Notes: generated from the letters alone by a model not told the origin. A stretch of 24,955 nt of DNA from Actinobacillus sp. (GCA_020026115.1 JAHHQY010000021.1:1-24955), one strand, 5' to 3'. Shown: positions 16,194 to 23,687, counted from the stretch's first letter. Numbers and translations are program-made.

Positions 16194-17174
16194 TTATTGC
16201 GCATCAAAATCCACAGTGATCGGTTGACCTAATTTCAATTTGTTTTTTGGATCAGGTAAATTTAAACGCACTTCATACACTAACAAAGTTCGTAAATCCT
16301 GTGTTTGTACGGTTTTTGGCGTAAATTCTGCTTTATCAGAAACACTGGCAACCGTTGCTGTCATTGGGTGTGTTGTATCGGTTGTCACGGTCGCTTCATC
16401 GCCCACATGCACATAACGAAGTTGCGTTTCAGTCACATATACGCGTAAGCGTTTCGGGGAAACAATAGAAATATCATAAATAATACGGCTTGGGCCGGCC
16501 ATATCGCCAGGTTCGGCCATTCTTGCACGAACTAAGCCATCAATTGGCGCAATAAGTTTTGAGGCAACGTTTAAGTTGTATTCTGCTAAGGCTAAACGGC
16601 TTTCAGCTTGAGCTAATTGGGCTTTCGCACTTTCTACTTCGGCAGGTCGTAAGCCACTTTGCAACAAGGCATATTGCGCTTTGGCGCTGGCTAATTGAGC
16701 TAATAAGGCTTGATAATTTAATTTGGCGTCATCAAATGTTTGACGGCTCACCGCGTTATTTTTCGCTAATCGGCTGATACGTTCATAAGTTAAGCGAGCT
16801 AATTCCACTTTATTCGCTAAGGCATCAACCCCCGCTTTGCCTTTTTCCACATCTTCTTTGCGGAAACCTTCTTTCGCTAAGTCATAATTCGCTTGGGCTT
16901 GTTGTACTAAAGCCTGAGCGGTATCACGCTCTAACACCATTGGACGCGTATCCAACTCCCCTAACACATCGCCTTTTTTAACCATCGTGCCTTCTTCCAC
17001 ATATAAGGTTTGAATGCGACCTGGTGCTTGGAAAGAAAGCGCAACGGTGCGATTATCCACATTACCCCATGCGCGATAAGGCGGTGGATTATCTCCCATA
17101 AAATAAGCGAAAACAAAGAAAAGACCGAATAAAACGGCAACGAAGATGAGAAATCCCATAAGTTTTTTAGTCAT
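16194..17174 (-). CDS. ybhG: Periplasmic adaptor (HlyD/membrane-fusion family), YbhG-like
   Basis: Adaptor linking the YbhFSR inner-membrane exporter to the outer membrane or periplasm. It has 326 residues (E. coli YbhG about 332). One N-terminal membrane helix (residues about 5-26) is followed by the half-lipoyl motif VEEGTMVKKGDVLGELDTRP. A long Ala/Gln/Leu-rich alpha-helical hairpin at about 80-210 includes QAQANYDLAKEGFRKEDVEK and AKNNAVSRQTFDDAKLNYQA. The second lipoyl half, LIAPIDGLVRARMAEPGDMA, and a beta-barrel domain (RVYVTETQLRYVHVGDEATV) close the protein. A TTGGAG site precedes the start. It is the first gene of the operon, 12 bases before ybhF. No outer-membrane factor is encoded here. 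Confidence 0.92.
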   Translation of the reverse strand: MTKKLMGFLIFVAVLFGLFFVFAYFMGDNPPPYRAWGNVDNRTVALSFQAPGRIQTLYVEEGTMVKKGDVLGELDTRPMVLERDTAQALVQQAQANYDLAKEGFRKEDVEKGKAGVDALANKVELARLTYERISRLAKNNAVSRQTFDDAKLNYQALLAQLASAKAQYALLQSGLRPAEVESAKAQLAQAESRLALAEYNLNVASKLIAPIDGLVRARMAEPGDMAGPSRIIYDISIVSPKRLRVYVTETQLRYVHVGDEATVTTDTTHPMTATVASVSDKAEFTPKTVQTQDLRTLLVYEVRLNLPDPKNKLKLGQPITVDFDAQ

Positions 17175-17234
17175 AGCAAATCTCCAAGGGCGAAGGGCTT
17201 AATACAATGTCAGCCCAAAATGATTATTAAAAAA

Positions 17235-17257
17235 ATAACAACAGGACAACTTGTTAT
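17235..17257 (-). promoter_or_regulatory. Operator-like inverted repeat upstream of ybhG
   Basis: ATAACAA (17235-17241) and TTGTTAT (17251-17257) are perfect inverted arms separated by 9 bases, with a nested ACAA-G-TTGT-like motif. The site lies about 60 bases before the ybhG start, where a repressor would act. No matching regulator is encoded nearby, so this is only an inference from position. Confidence 0.35.
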
Positions 17258-17393
17258 CGAACCTACTTTCTAATACTACTCCTTTTTTATAAAAAAGATA
17301 TGCTTTTTTATGGAAATTTTATATCTAAAAATCAAGGGATTAAATTTTATTTCAGCTTTTTTAAGCGGATTTATGCGCTTTGCTTTTACGTCC

Positions 17394-17410
17394 TTTTTTC
17401 GGCGCGAGAT
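17394..17410 (+). repeat. Lone dispersed TCGGCGCGA element
   Basis: TTTTTTCGGCGCGAGAT, core 17399-17407. The flanks match those of the right arm of the rbsR/rdgC terminator, but no inverted partner is nearby, so it does not form a hairpin. Confidence 0.65.
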
Positions 17411-17454
17411 AAAAATCTTCTCACAACATTCTTATTTAAAAATTGATTTTTAAG

Positions 17455-17486
17455 CAAAAAAAAATGCGGTATTTCTACCGCATTTT
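17455..17486 (-). terminator. Terminator of the trimeric autotransporter gene
   Basis: AAAATGCGGT (17461-17470) pairs with ACCGCATTTT (17477-17486), a 10-bp stem with a 6-base loop, 20 bases after the adhesin stop. On the minus strand it is followed by a run of T. The arms carry AAATGCGGT, one base from the H. influenzae-type uptake core AAGTGCGGT. Confidence 0.9.
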
Positions 17487-17506
17487 GTTGTTTCAATGAA
17501 CTGACA

Positions 17507-20500
17507 TTACCATTGGTAACCAAGGCTTGCACCGTAGTTTACATCGTTACGAGAGTTCACCCCGACACCGACTTTAAAGGATACTTTGTTGTTATCACTG
17601 TTGCGTGCATAACCTACGGCTAGAGCGTGTTGGCCTTTATAACCACCGACTGCCGCAGACACCATGCTTTTACCTGCCACGTTAGGACGTTGTAAGAACG
17701 CTAATGCCGTAGCCCCTGCAATACCAGCACGTAAGTCTTTATTGTAGGTTTCGACTTTGTCGTTTAATGCCGTAACACGGTTATTTAAGTTTTCCATTGG
17801 TTTTAAACGATCGTTTAAGTAATCCACGTTCACCACAGAGTTACCGTTTGCACCGTCGGTTCCTGTCACGTCAACATGACCATCTTTAATTGTGACTTTA
17901 TTTTCACTATCGTCATCACCATCACCAATGGTTACAGCACCATCTTTAATCGTGACTTTATTTTCGCCATCGCCAACGGTTACACCACCATCTTTAATTT
18001 CGACTTTATTTTCGCCATCGCCAATAGTTACGCTGTTTTTCACTTTAACGTCATCATTTAAAGCAACTTGAAGTTCGTTATTTGCGCTATCTGCGGTCAC
18101 TTTAATATTTTGGTGATTATCCGCATCTTTCGCACCGACAACTTTCACTTCGTAGTCATTTTTAAGTTTAGTTTGAATTGCGTTACCGCTATCGCCTGCA
18201 AGTTTAAAGCCTTCGTGATTTAGAGTTTGGTTTTTCACTTGATCAAGTTGTTCTTTAACTTCATGCAATTGACGACCTGTTACCGCATCTTGTGAGTTTG
18301 CATTAACATCACCGTCTGCTAAGTTTGTCAATTTATGGTCATTTAAGTTAACGTTGCCACTTGCGCCATCAAGCGTAATTTTCGCATTACCGTTAGAAAC
18401 ACTATCAATGCCTTTTAAGTCTTTGGCTAATTGAATTTCTAAACCGTTTCCGTCTGCTTTAACGTTGATATTACCTTTCGCTGAAGCAAATGTGCCAGAT
18501 TGGGTTTTATCTACGCCTTCACCTTTAATGGTAAGTTTGGTGTTAAGTTTGCGTTCAACGTTTTGTTCGTCATTACCTGCAAAAATTAAACCGTCATCTA
18601 AGGTGGCTACTTCATGAGCGTTTGCATCTTTGTCTTTGTAGACAATGCGAGTCATACCATCATGGCCAGCTAAGGAATTACGTGCATCTGTACCGTCTAC
18701 GCCATCAATGCCATCTGTACCATTCATTACTTGAATGTTTGCTGTGACATCTTTGCCGTTACGTCCATTGTTGCCATCATGGCCATTTAAGGTAATTACG
18801 CCATTGTCATTTTCGGCTTTAATGCTTACCGCATCTTTGCCGTTTTGACCTGCTACGCTAATGCCGTCTTTACCGTTAATCGTAACGCCTGATTGACCGT
18901 CTAAGCCTTTCACCGCGATGTTACCATCTTTGCCGTTTTCACCATTGATTTGGAATTCTGGGCCAACTTTCACGACAAGAGCTCCATTATCGACTTCTGT
19001 CACAATACCATTCGCGCCGACAATTTGGATTGTCTGTTCCAAGTGTTGATAAATTTCGTTTCCTTCTGAATCCATTAAACCAAAGTTTTTCTGATCAATG
19101 GCATCGTAAGCACCCTGTACATAGTCTTTTAACAATTTCACTTGAACTAATTTGTTCTCGTTCATCGGGTTTAAAGCTTGTCCTATTTCACCAATACCGA
19201 CATTTTTACCAAATTCATTTTGTTTATCGCCGATGTTGCTACCGTCAACTTTCAAGAAGGTATCTTTTAACATTTCGCTGGTTTGATCTTTATTAAGATC
19301 AATTTTCACCACGCCGTTTTCATCAACCGTTGCACGCGTACCTTGGCCATCTACAAAATTTAAGCCGTCTTTTAGCTTCACAGTTTTTGCCGTACCATTA
19401 TTGGCTTTATATGCAATGGTTAAATCTTTAAGTTGTTGCATATTCACAGCGTCTGTATCTGCTTCACCTGCTTTAACATTTTTAATATTAACCGGCTGAT
19501 TAGTTGCATCACCTAAAGCAATATGGTCAGTACCTAAAGTGATTTTCACACCGTCTTTTTTCGCGATGCTATCAATATTTTGCAATTCGCTACTTAATTT
19601 CACAAGTAAACCATCTTTAGCGTTATTGCCAACGATTGCAATGTTACCTTCCGCAGATTTAAAGTTGGTTGCTTTTGCTTTATCTACGCCTTCGCCTTCA
19701 ACTTTTAATGTTTCAGCTAAGTTGCGATGAATTTCACTTTCATCGTTACCCACAAAATCAAGACCTGCAATTACAACGTCGGTTAAATCTTGCATGTTAA
19801 CGGTTTTGTAGTTTGATTCATGGCTTGCACCAGCATTTTTCTTAGCTAGATAATCAACACGTTCTTTAGCCGTTGTGTTGTCATCAATATTTTTTAAGGC
19901 ATCTTTTAAGTTTAAAGTGTTGCCTTGGTCTTTCGCTTCTTTAATTTTTTCGTTTGCCATATGTAAACGAATTGAAGATGCGACGTTACCTAAAATAATT
20001 GGTGCATGAGTTGAACCATCTACGGTTGGATCGTCTTGGTTTGGATTCACCACTCGTGTTTGAATTCTTCCATCGTACGGTGTTGCATCAGGTTTTAAAT
20101 CACCTGAACCATCTTCTGCAAATTGGTCTTGTTTGTAATATTTACCATCTTTAGGGTTAAGAATATCCCCATCTAAGGTTGTAAATACCACCGCGTGATC
20201 CACATCAACTTTAGTATGGATACCGTCTACTTGAACCTTAATTTCGTTAAATTTATCGGTTAACTGTTTAAGGTTGACAGCATCTTCATTTGCCGTACCC
20301 GCTTTTACGTTATGAATTTGGTTGTTATGCATATCAACGTTATCTTTGCGTAGCGTTGGGCCATTTGCAATAGTTAAACCGCCTTCATCTATTTGGGTTG
20401 CACCGAAATTTGCACTATCAAATGTTGGTGTTTTTATGGTTGCAACTTTAATTTGACCATTTTCAATAGTTAAGGCAATGTTATCGCCGTTGATGAAGTT

Positions 20501-23374
20501 TAAGATGTTATTTTCACCAATGTCTTTCACTTTAGCGCCGTTTACTTGTGGTTTCCAAAGTTGTGCTTTGTTTACCGCGTCCGTATCGGCTACGCCTGCT
20601 TTAACATTTTTAATTTGAATCGGTTTATCAGCATTTGTTGTATCACCTAAAGCAATATGGTCAGCACCTAAAGTGATTTTTGCGCCGTCTTTTTTCGCGA
20701 TGCTATCAATGCCTTTTAAATCTTTGGCTAATTGAATTTCTAAACCGTTCTCGTCTGCTTTTTTAACGTTGATATTACCTTCAGCTGAGGCGAATGTGCC
20801 TGCTTGGGTTTTATCTACGCCTTCACCTTTAATGTTAAGTTTGGTGTTAAGTTTGCGTTCAACGTCTTGTTCGTCATTACCTGCAAAAATTAAGCCGTCA
20901 TTTAAGGTTGCCACTTGGTAGCCTGTGTTTTTAACGCGAGCTACCACATTCGCTGGGTCAACTTCTTGGCGTTTTCCATAAAGATGGAATTCGCTCTCAG
21001 GAATACCGTTTTTCCCGTTTTTTAAATCTTCTGGGTTAATGTAATATTTACCATCTGCACCTTTCAAATAAATACCACCATCTTTACCTTCATATGCAGT
21101 AACAATGTCATCATCTGGTGGTAGTGGGGCATTAGGGCTTACATAAACCGGTTTGCCGTCTTTCATTTCGTAGTATTTATCACCTACTTTTTCTACGGCA
21201 CCTAATTTTAATGTGCCGTCAGGCATTTTTAGGCCGTAATCAATTGGGCTGTTTTCGATAATGCTTTTTGCTACGGTAAATAATTGAGAACCGTTAATCG
21301 CGTCGGTACTGGTTTCGCTAATTTGTCCCGCACCGACATTTTGGATTTGGCGGTTAACTTCATTAACGTCCACCCCACCATCTCTGGTATATTTTTTGTT
21401 ACCCACAGAGAAGGAAGAAAGCTTACCATTTTCGCTTGTGCCAGCAAATTGGCCAAAGGTGACGCCTTCCATTGCGCTTGTTGGCGTATTAACCGCTTCT
21501 GTCGCTTGCGCTAAAGCACCAATGGCAACAGAATTTTCAACTGCTGTATTTGCACGATAACCTACTACGGTTGCTAAATCAGAAGTCACTTTTGTTGCTG
21601 CACCAACTGCGTTTGAATATTTACCGATAATTTTTGCTTTATAACCTACAGCTGTATCGTAAGTAAGTGCGCCATAATCTGATAATCTGATGTACTTAAT
21701 TTTTTCATCAAAGTTATCTGATCCATCATTTCGTTTTTCTAATTTAAATATTTTAATAAAGTCGCTTTCACTTTTACCACTGTTGATTTCTGCCTCATAT
21801 TGCGCTTGGGTTAAGGCTTCTGGGCTGTTATCAAAATCAAAGTCTTTTTCTGAAGCGAAAGCATGACTTCCGATTACAACACCTACACCACCTAAATTTT
21901 GAGCATGATCACCTACGGTAACACCCCAAGAAGCTTTCATATCTTTGTAACCTGTTGTAATGGCATCGCCACCAATTGTTACACCATAACCTTTACCTGT
22001 TTGTGAATTTAAACCCATAGTAATGGAGTTATTTCCTGAAGATTTTACTCGACGACCGATAGCAATTGTTGTATCACCGAAAGCATTACTGTGGCTACCA
22101 ATGGCAATAGCGTTATTTGCAACTTCTGAGTTTACCCCAATAACAATCGCATTATTTTTACTTAAATCCGCTGTGTGAGCATTACGACCGATCGCAATCG
22201 AATCCGTTGCTAAAGCTTGAGCATTCGCACCAATGGCGACTGCACCGATAAAATCACCATTATTTCCTGGTGTAGCTTGTGCGCCACGACCAATAGCCAC
22301 ACTATCCACACGAGGGGCCTTCGCACCAGAACCGATAGCGATAGCACCAATTCCCGCGCCGTGAGTTGCACCAGTTTGTCCACCAGCTAAAGCATCTTTA
22401 CCAATCGCGATGGTTTCATTTGACATGGTTTTTGCTTCTGTTCCCAAGGAGATACTGTCATCACCGCCTGCTTCGGTATTAAAACCCATGGCTAATGATT
22501 TTTCATATTTTGCTTTTGCTTCTGTTCCTAAGGCTATGGCATTTTCAGCGCTCGCTTTTGCTTTGTATCCAATCGCCGTTGCGCCTTCGCCATTCGTTTC
22601 TACGGTGGCGTTATGGCCTAAGGCTAAGGCGTTACCATTTAATGCTTGTGCTTTCGCATTAGCACCAACTGCGATGTTAAAGTCACCGAAGAAAATGGAA
22701 TATTTCACTTTTTCTAGTTCTGTCAAACCAATAGTGGTGTAAAATTTATCGATTAAATTTTGTGTTATTGGTGAATCAATAGGCGTTCTTTTCATATCTG
22801 CAAGGATTTCCGTTGCTTCTTGTCTTTTAGCGGTGGTTAATTTACCCGCTTCTTCTAAAGAATCCATAAGATCTTCGGCGTAGTCAGGAAATCTTATTTT
22901 TCCTGCGCCCTCTAGGACTTTTAATGCTACACCAATTCTATTTTTTTGTTTTTCATCCTTAGTGATCGTTTGCGCACCAATACCAACTTGTACCCCCCCA
23001 TTAGCACTATTCGTATCACTGGATTGGTTTACTGTATTAAGCCCCGAAAAATTCCAACCTTCAACATACATCCCTGCTGGATGAAGTGAATTTTTAATAG
23101 TCATAGGTTGTTCGGGTCTTTCGAAACTAGATACCCCTTCTGCTGGGATTTTCGTTGGGTCATCTGGCACATCGCTAGGATCTTGGGCGAAAACAGGTGT
23201 GATAAATAACGACGCTAACAAGGAAGAAAGCAAGGTTTTCTTAAATGTTCGCGCAATCACCTTTTCTTTTACTTGCGTACTGGATTTTGCTTTCGCGCGC
23301 CCTTTGGCTAATTCGGAAACGACGACAAGCCGTTGTAAGCTTTGAGAAAAGATAATTTTGAAAATGTTATTCAT
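17507..23374 (-). CDS. Giant trimeric autotransporter adhesin (YadA/Hia type, type Vc secretion)
   Basis: A 1955-residue surface fibre that trimerises, inserts its own outer-membrane barrel and mediates adhesion. Residues 1-32 form an extended signal peptide region (SELAKGRAKAKS is diagnostic). A hydrophobic core at about 47-63 ends in VFA, with cleavage before Q64. A non-repetitive domain covers about 64-228. A YadA-like head of roughly 14-residue AIG-x-A repeats covers about 228-670, interrupted at about 505-570 by a non-repeat insertion. A neck motif (STDAINGSQL, about 695) leads to a long stalk with repeated ADTDAVN / QL connectors, two near-identical blocks, a Gly/Asp/Asn-rich segment and three 16-residue tandem units. 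Residues about 1865-1955 are the YadA anchor, ending in YQW. AAGAGGTG precedes the start. The gene is intact; ligand unknown. Confidence 0.97.
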   Translation of the reverse strand: MNNIFKIIFSQSLQRLVVVSELAKGRAKAKSSTQVKEKVIARTFKKTLLSSLLASLFITPVFAQDPSDVPDDPTKIPAEGVSSFERPEQPMTIKNSLHPAGMYVEGWNFSGLNTVNQSSDTNSANGGVQVGIGAQTITKDEKQKNRIGVALKVLEGAGKIRFPDYAEDLMDSLEEAGKLTTAKRQEATEILADMKRTPIDSPITQNLIDKFYTTIGLTELEKVKYSIFFGDFNIAVGANAKAQALNGNALALGHNATVETNGEGATAIGYKAKASAENAIALGTEAKAKYEKSLAMGFNTEAGGDDSISLGTEAKTMSNETIAIGKDALAGGQTGATHGAGIGAIAIGSGAKAPRVDSVAIGRGAQATPGNNGDFIGAVAIGANAQALATDSIAIGRNAHTADLSKNNAIVIGVNSEVANNAIAIGSHSNAFGDTTIAIGRRVKSSGNNSITMGLNSQTGKGYGVTIGGDAITTGYKDMKASWGVTVGDHAQNLGGVGVVIGSHAFASEKDFDFDNSPEALTQAQYEAEINSGKSESDFIKIFKLEKRNDGSDNFDEKIKYIRLSDYGALTYDTAVGYKAKIIGKYSNAVGAATKVTSDLATVVGYRANTAVENSVAIGALAQATEAVNTPTSAMEGVTFGQFAGTSENGKLSSFSVGNKKYTRDGGVDVNEVNRQIQNVGAGQISETSTDAINGSQLFTVAKSIIENSPIDYGLKMPDGTLKLGAVEKVGDKYYEMKDGKPVYVSPNAPLPPDDDIVTAYEGKDGGIYLKGADGKYYINPEDLKNGKNGIPESEFHLYGKRQEVDPANVVARVKNTGYQVATLNDGLIFAGNDEQDVERKLNTKLNIKGEGVDKTQAGTFASAEGNINVKKADENGLEIQLAKDLKGIDSIAKKDGAKITLGADHIALGDTTNADKPIQIKNVKAGVADTDAVNKAQLWKPQVNGAKVKDIGENNILNFINGDNIALTIENGQIKVATIKTPTFDSANFGATQIDEGGLTIANGPTLRKDNVDMHNNQIHNVKAGTANEDAVNLKQLTDKFNEIKVQVDGIHTKVDVDHAVVFTTLDGDILNPKDGKYYKQDQFAEDGSGDLKPDATPYDGRIQTRVVNPNQDDPTVDGSTHAPIILGNVASSIRLHMANEKIKEAKDQGNTLNLKDALKNIDDNTTAKERVDYLAKKNAGASHESNYKTVNMQDLTDVVIAGLDFVGNDESEIHRNLAETLKVEGEGVDKAKATNFKSAEGNIAIVGNNAKDGLLVKLSSELQNIDSIAKKDGVKITLGTDHIALGDATNQPVNIKNVKAGEADTDAVNMQQLKDLTIAYKANNGTAKTVKLKDGLNFVDGQGTRATVDENGVVKIDLNKDQTSEMLKDTFLKVDGSNIGDKQNEFGKNVGIGEIGQALNPMNENKLVQVKLLKDYVQGAYDAIDQKNFGLMDSEGNEIYQHLEQTIQIVGANGIVTEVDNGALVVKVGPEFQINGENGKDGNIAVKGLDGQSGVTINGKDGISVAGQNGKDAVSIKAENDNGVITLNGHDGNNGRNGKDVTANIQVMNGTDGIDGVDGTDARNSLAGHDGMTRIVYKDKDANAHEVATLDDGLIFAGNDEQNVERKLNTKLTIKGEGVDKTQSGTFASAKGNINVKADGNGLEIQLAKDLKGIDSVSNGNAKITLDGASGNVNLNDHKLTNLADGDVNANSQDAVTGRQLHEVKEQLDQVKNQTLNHEGFKLAGDSGNAIQTKLKNDYEVKVVGAKDADNHQNIKVTADSANNELQVALNDDVKVKNSVTIGDGENKVEIKDGGVTVGDGENKVTIKDGAVTIGDGDDDSENKVTIKDGHVDVTGTDGANGNSVVNVDYLNDRLKPMENLNNRVTALNDKVETYNKDLRAGIAGATALAFLQRPNVAGKSMVSAAVGGYKGQHALAVGYARNSDNNKVSFKVGVGVNSRNDVNYGASLGYQW
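17880..18035 (-). repeat. Three tandem units in the adhesin stalk
   Basis: Units of 60, 48 and 48 bases (17880-17939, 17940-17987, 17988-18035) encode variants of GVTVGDGENKVTIKDG. The 60-base unit carries a 12-base insertion that adds Asp-rich residues (GDGDDDSENK). All lengths are multiples of three, so gain or loss of a unit would keep the frame. Confidence 0.85.
18402..18611 (-). repeat. Stalk direct repeat, copy nearer the C-terminus
   Basis: About 210 bases encoding IFAGNDEQNVERKLNTKL, then a KGEGVDKTQSGTFASAKGN stretch and LEIQLAKDLKGIDS. They are roughly 90% identical at DNA level to 20703-20915, by my side-by-side reading. Confidence 0.85.
19012..19020 (-). repeat. Dispersed element core inside the adhesin gene
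   Basis: Exact core on the minus strand, read as part of VGANG. The T-run flank is weak here (TTG), so this copy could be a chance match created by the coding sequence. Confidence 0.35.
20703..20915 (-). repeat. Stalk direct repeat, copy nearer the N-terminus
   Basis: Partner of 18402-18611. It encodes IFAGNDEQDVERKLNTKL to LEIQLAKDLKGIDS with one extra Lys codon. The offset to the other copy is 2301-2304 bases, a multiple of three. Confidence 0.85.
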
Positions 23375-23431
23375 AGCACACCTCTTATGTAAATTATTTT
23401 ATAAATATTTATTTGCTTTTATTAAAGACAA

Positions 23432-23457
23432 CCTGATGAGAAATACCACTCATCAGG
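23432..23457 (-). promoter_or_regulatory. Hairpin in the adhesin mRNA leader
   Basis: CCTGATGAG (23432-23440) pairs with CTCATCAGG (23449-23457), a 9-bp stem with an 8-base loop, about 60 bases before the adhesin start. On the minus strand only TTGTCTTTAAT follows, so it is a weak terminator at best. A leader structure or attenuator role is possible. Confidence 0.5.
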
Positions 23458-23472
23458 GTTAAGTTTGGGCGT

Positions 23473-23502
23473 ATTGTCTAACTATTTAATATTGATTGTC
23501 AA
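23473..23502 (-). promoter_or_regulatory. Candidate promoter of the adhesin gene
   Basis: On the minus strand a perfect -35 TTGACA (23502-23497) is followed after 18 bases by GACAAT (23478-23473), four of six matches to a -10. The start of transcription would be near 23466, giving a leader of about 92 bases. A perfect palindrome TGATTG-T-CAATCA (23493-23505) covers the -35 and could be a regulator site. Confidence 0.5.
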
Positions 23503-23561
23503 TCACTATTACTCTGTTAGAGTTAACCAATCAAGCGTTATAAGGGATGTTTTTTTGCGTT

Positions 23562-23577
23562 ATTTTTCGGCGCGAGT
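23562..23577 (+). repeat. Lone dispersed TCGGCGCGA element
   Basis: ATTTTTCGGCGCGAGT, core 23567-23575, with no inverted partner nearby. It lies between the G10 tract and the candidate adhesin promoter. Confidence 0.65.
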
Positions 23578-23630
23578 TGTATTTTGTGTTGTTAAATCAA
23601 ACAGTTAAAATCGAATTCTACGCCTTTAAA

Positions 23631-23640
23631 GGGGGGGGGG
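23631..23640. repeat. Homopolymer of ten G
   Basis: Exactly ten G on the plus strand (ten C in the adhesin direction), about 257 bases upstream of the adhesin start and about 130 bases upstream of the candidate -35. Such tracts slip at high rate in Pasteurellaceae and Neisseriaceae. It directly abuts the terminator of the upstream gene. Confidence 0.95.
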
Positions 23641-23669
23641 TAAAAAAGCCTCTTAGCAAAGAGGCTTTT
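23641..23669 (-). terminator. Terminator of the nuclease / small acidic protein operon
   Basis: AAAAGCCTCTT (23644-23654) pairs perfectly with AAGAGGCTTTT (23659-23669), an 11-bp stem with a 4-base loop, 18 bases after the stop codon at 23688. On the minus strand the stem ends in TTTTTTA and then the C10 tract. Confidence 0.88.
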
Positions 23670-23687
23670 GCTTAAAATTTAAGCCTG

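Larger units (their letters stand above)
17175..17506. other. Intergenic region between ybhG start and the adhesin stop
   Basis: This 332-base stretch has no gene. From left to right it holds the ybhG ribosome binding site, a spaced inverted repeat (17235-17257), an AT-rich tract (17275-17350) with several weak promoter-like matches for ybhG but no clear winner, a lone copy of the dispersed element, and the adhesin terminator. No divergent regulator gene is present. Confidence 0.8.
23375..23687. other. Adhesin upstream region
   Basis: This 313-base stretch has no gene. Going upstream from the adhesin start it holds the ribosome binding site, an AT-rich leader, a 9-bp leader hairpin, a candidate promoter, a lone dispersed element, a G10 homopolymer and the terminator of the preceding gene. 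Confidence 0.8.

Noticed and set aside
17876..18061. Plus-strand repetitive frame (FNRDFIFAIANGY units)
   Set aside because: This is the antisense of the three tandem stalk units of the adhesin, not a repeat protein.
22410..22742. 110-codon plus-strand frame opposite the adhesin head
   Set aside because: It is a shadow of the repetitive AIG-type head codons; the repeated Ala/Phe/Lys/Pro pattern mirrors the antisense of the repeats.
23492..23505. Possible FNR site in the adhesin promoter
   Set aside because: TTGAT is present but the second half is AATCA rather than ATCAA at the required spacing. It is better described as a plain palindrome.
23641..23669. Small RNA or attachment site next to the G10 tract
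   Set aside because: The perfect 11-bp stem followed by a T-run right after a stop codon is fully explained as a terminator; no direct repeat typical of an att site flanks it.
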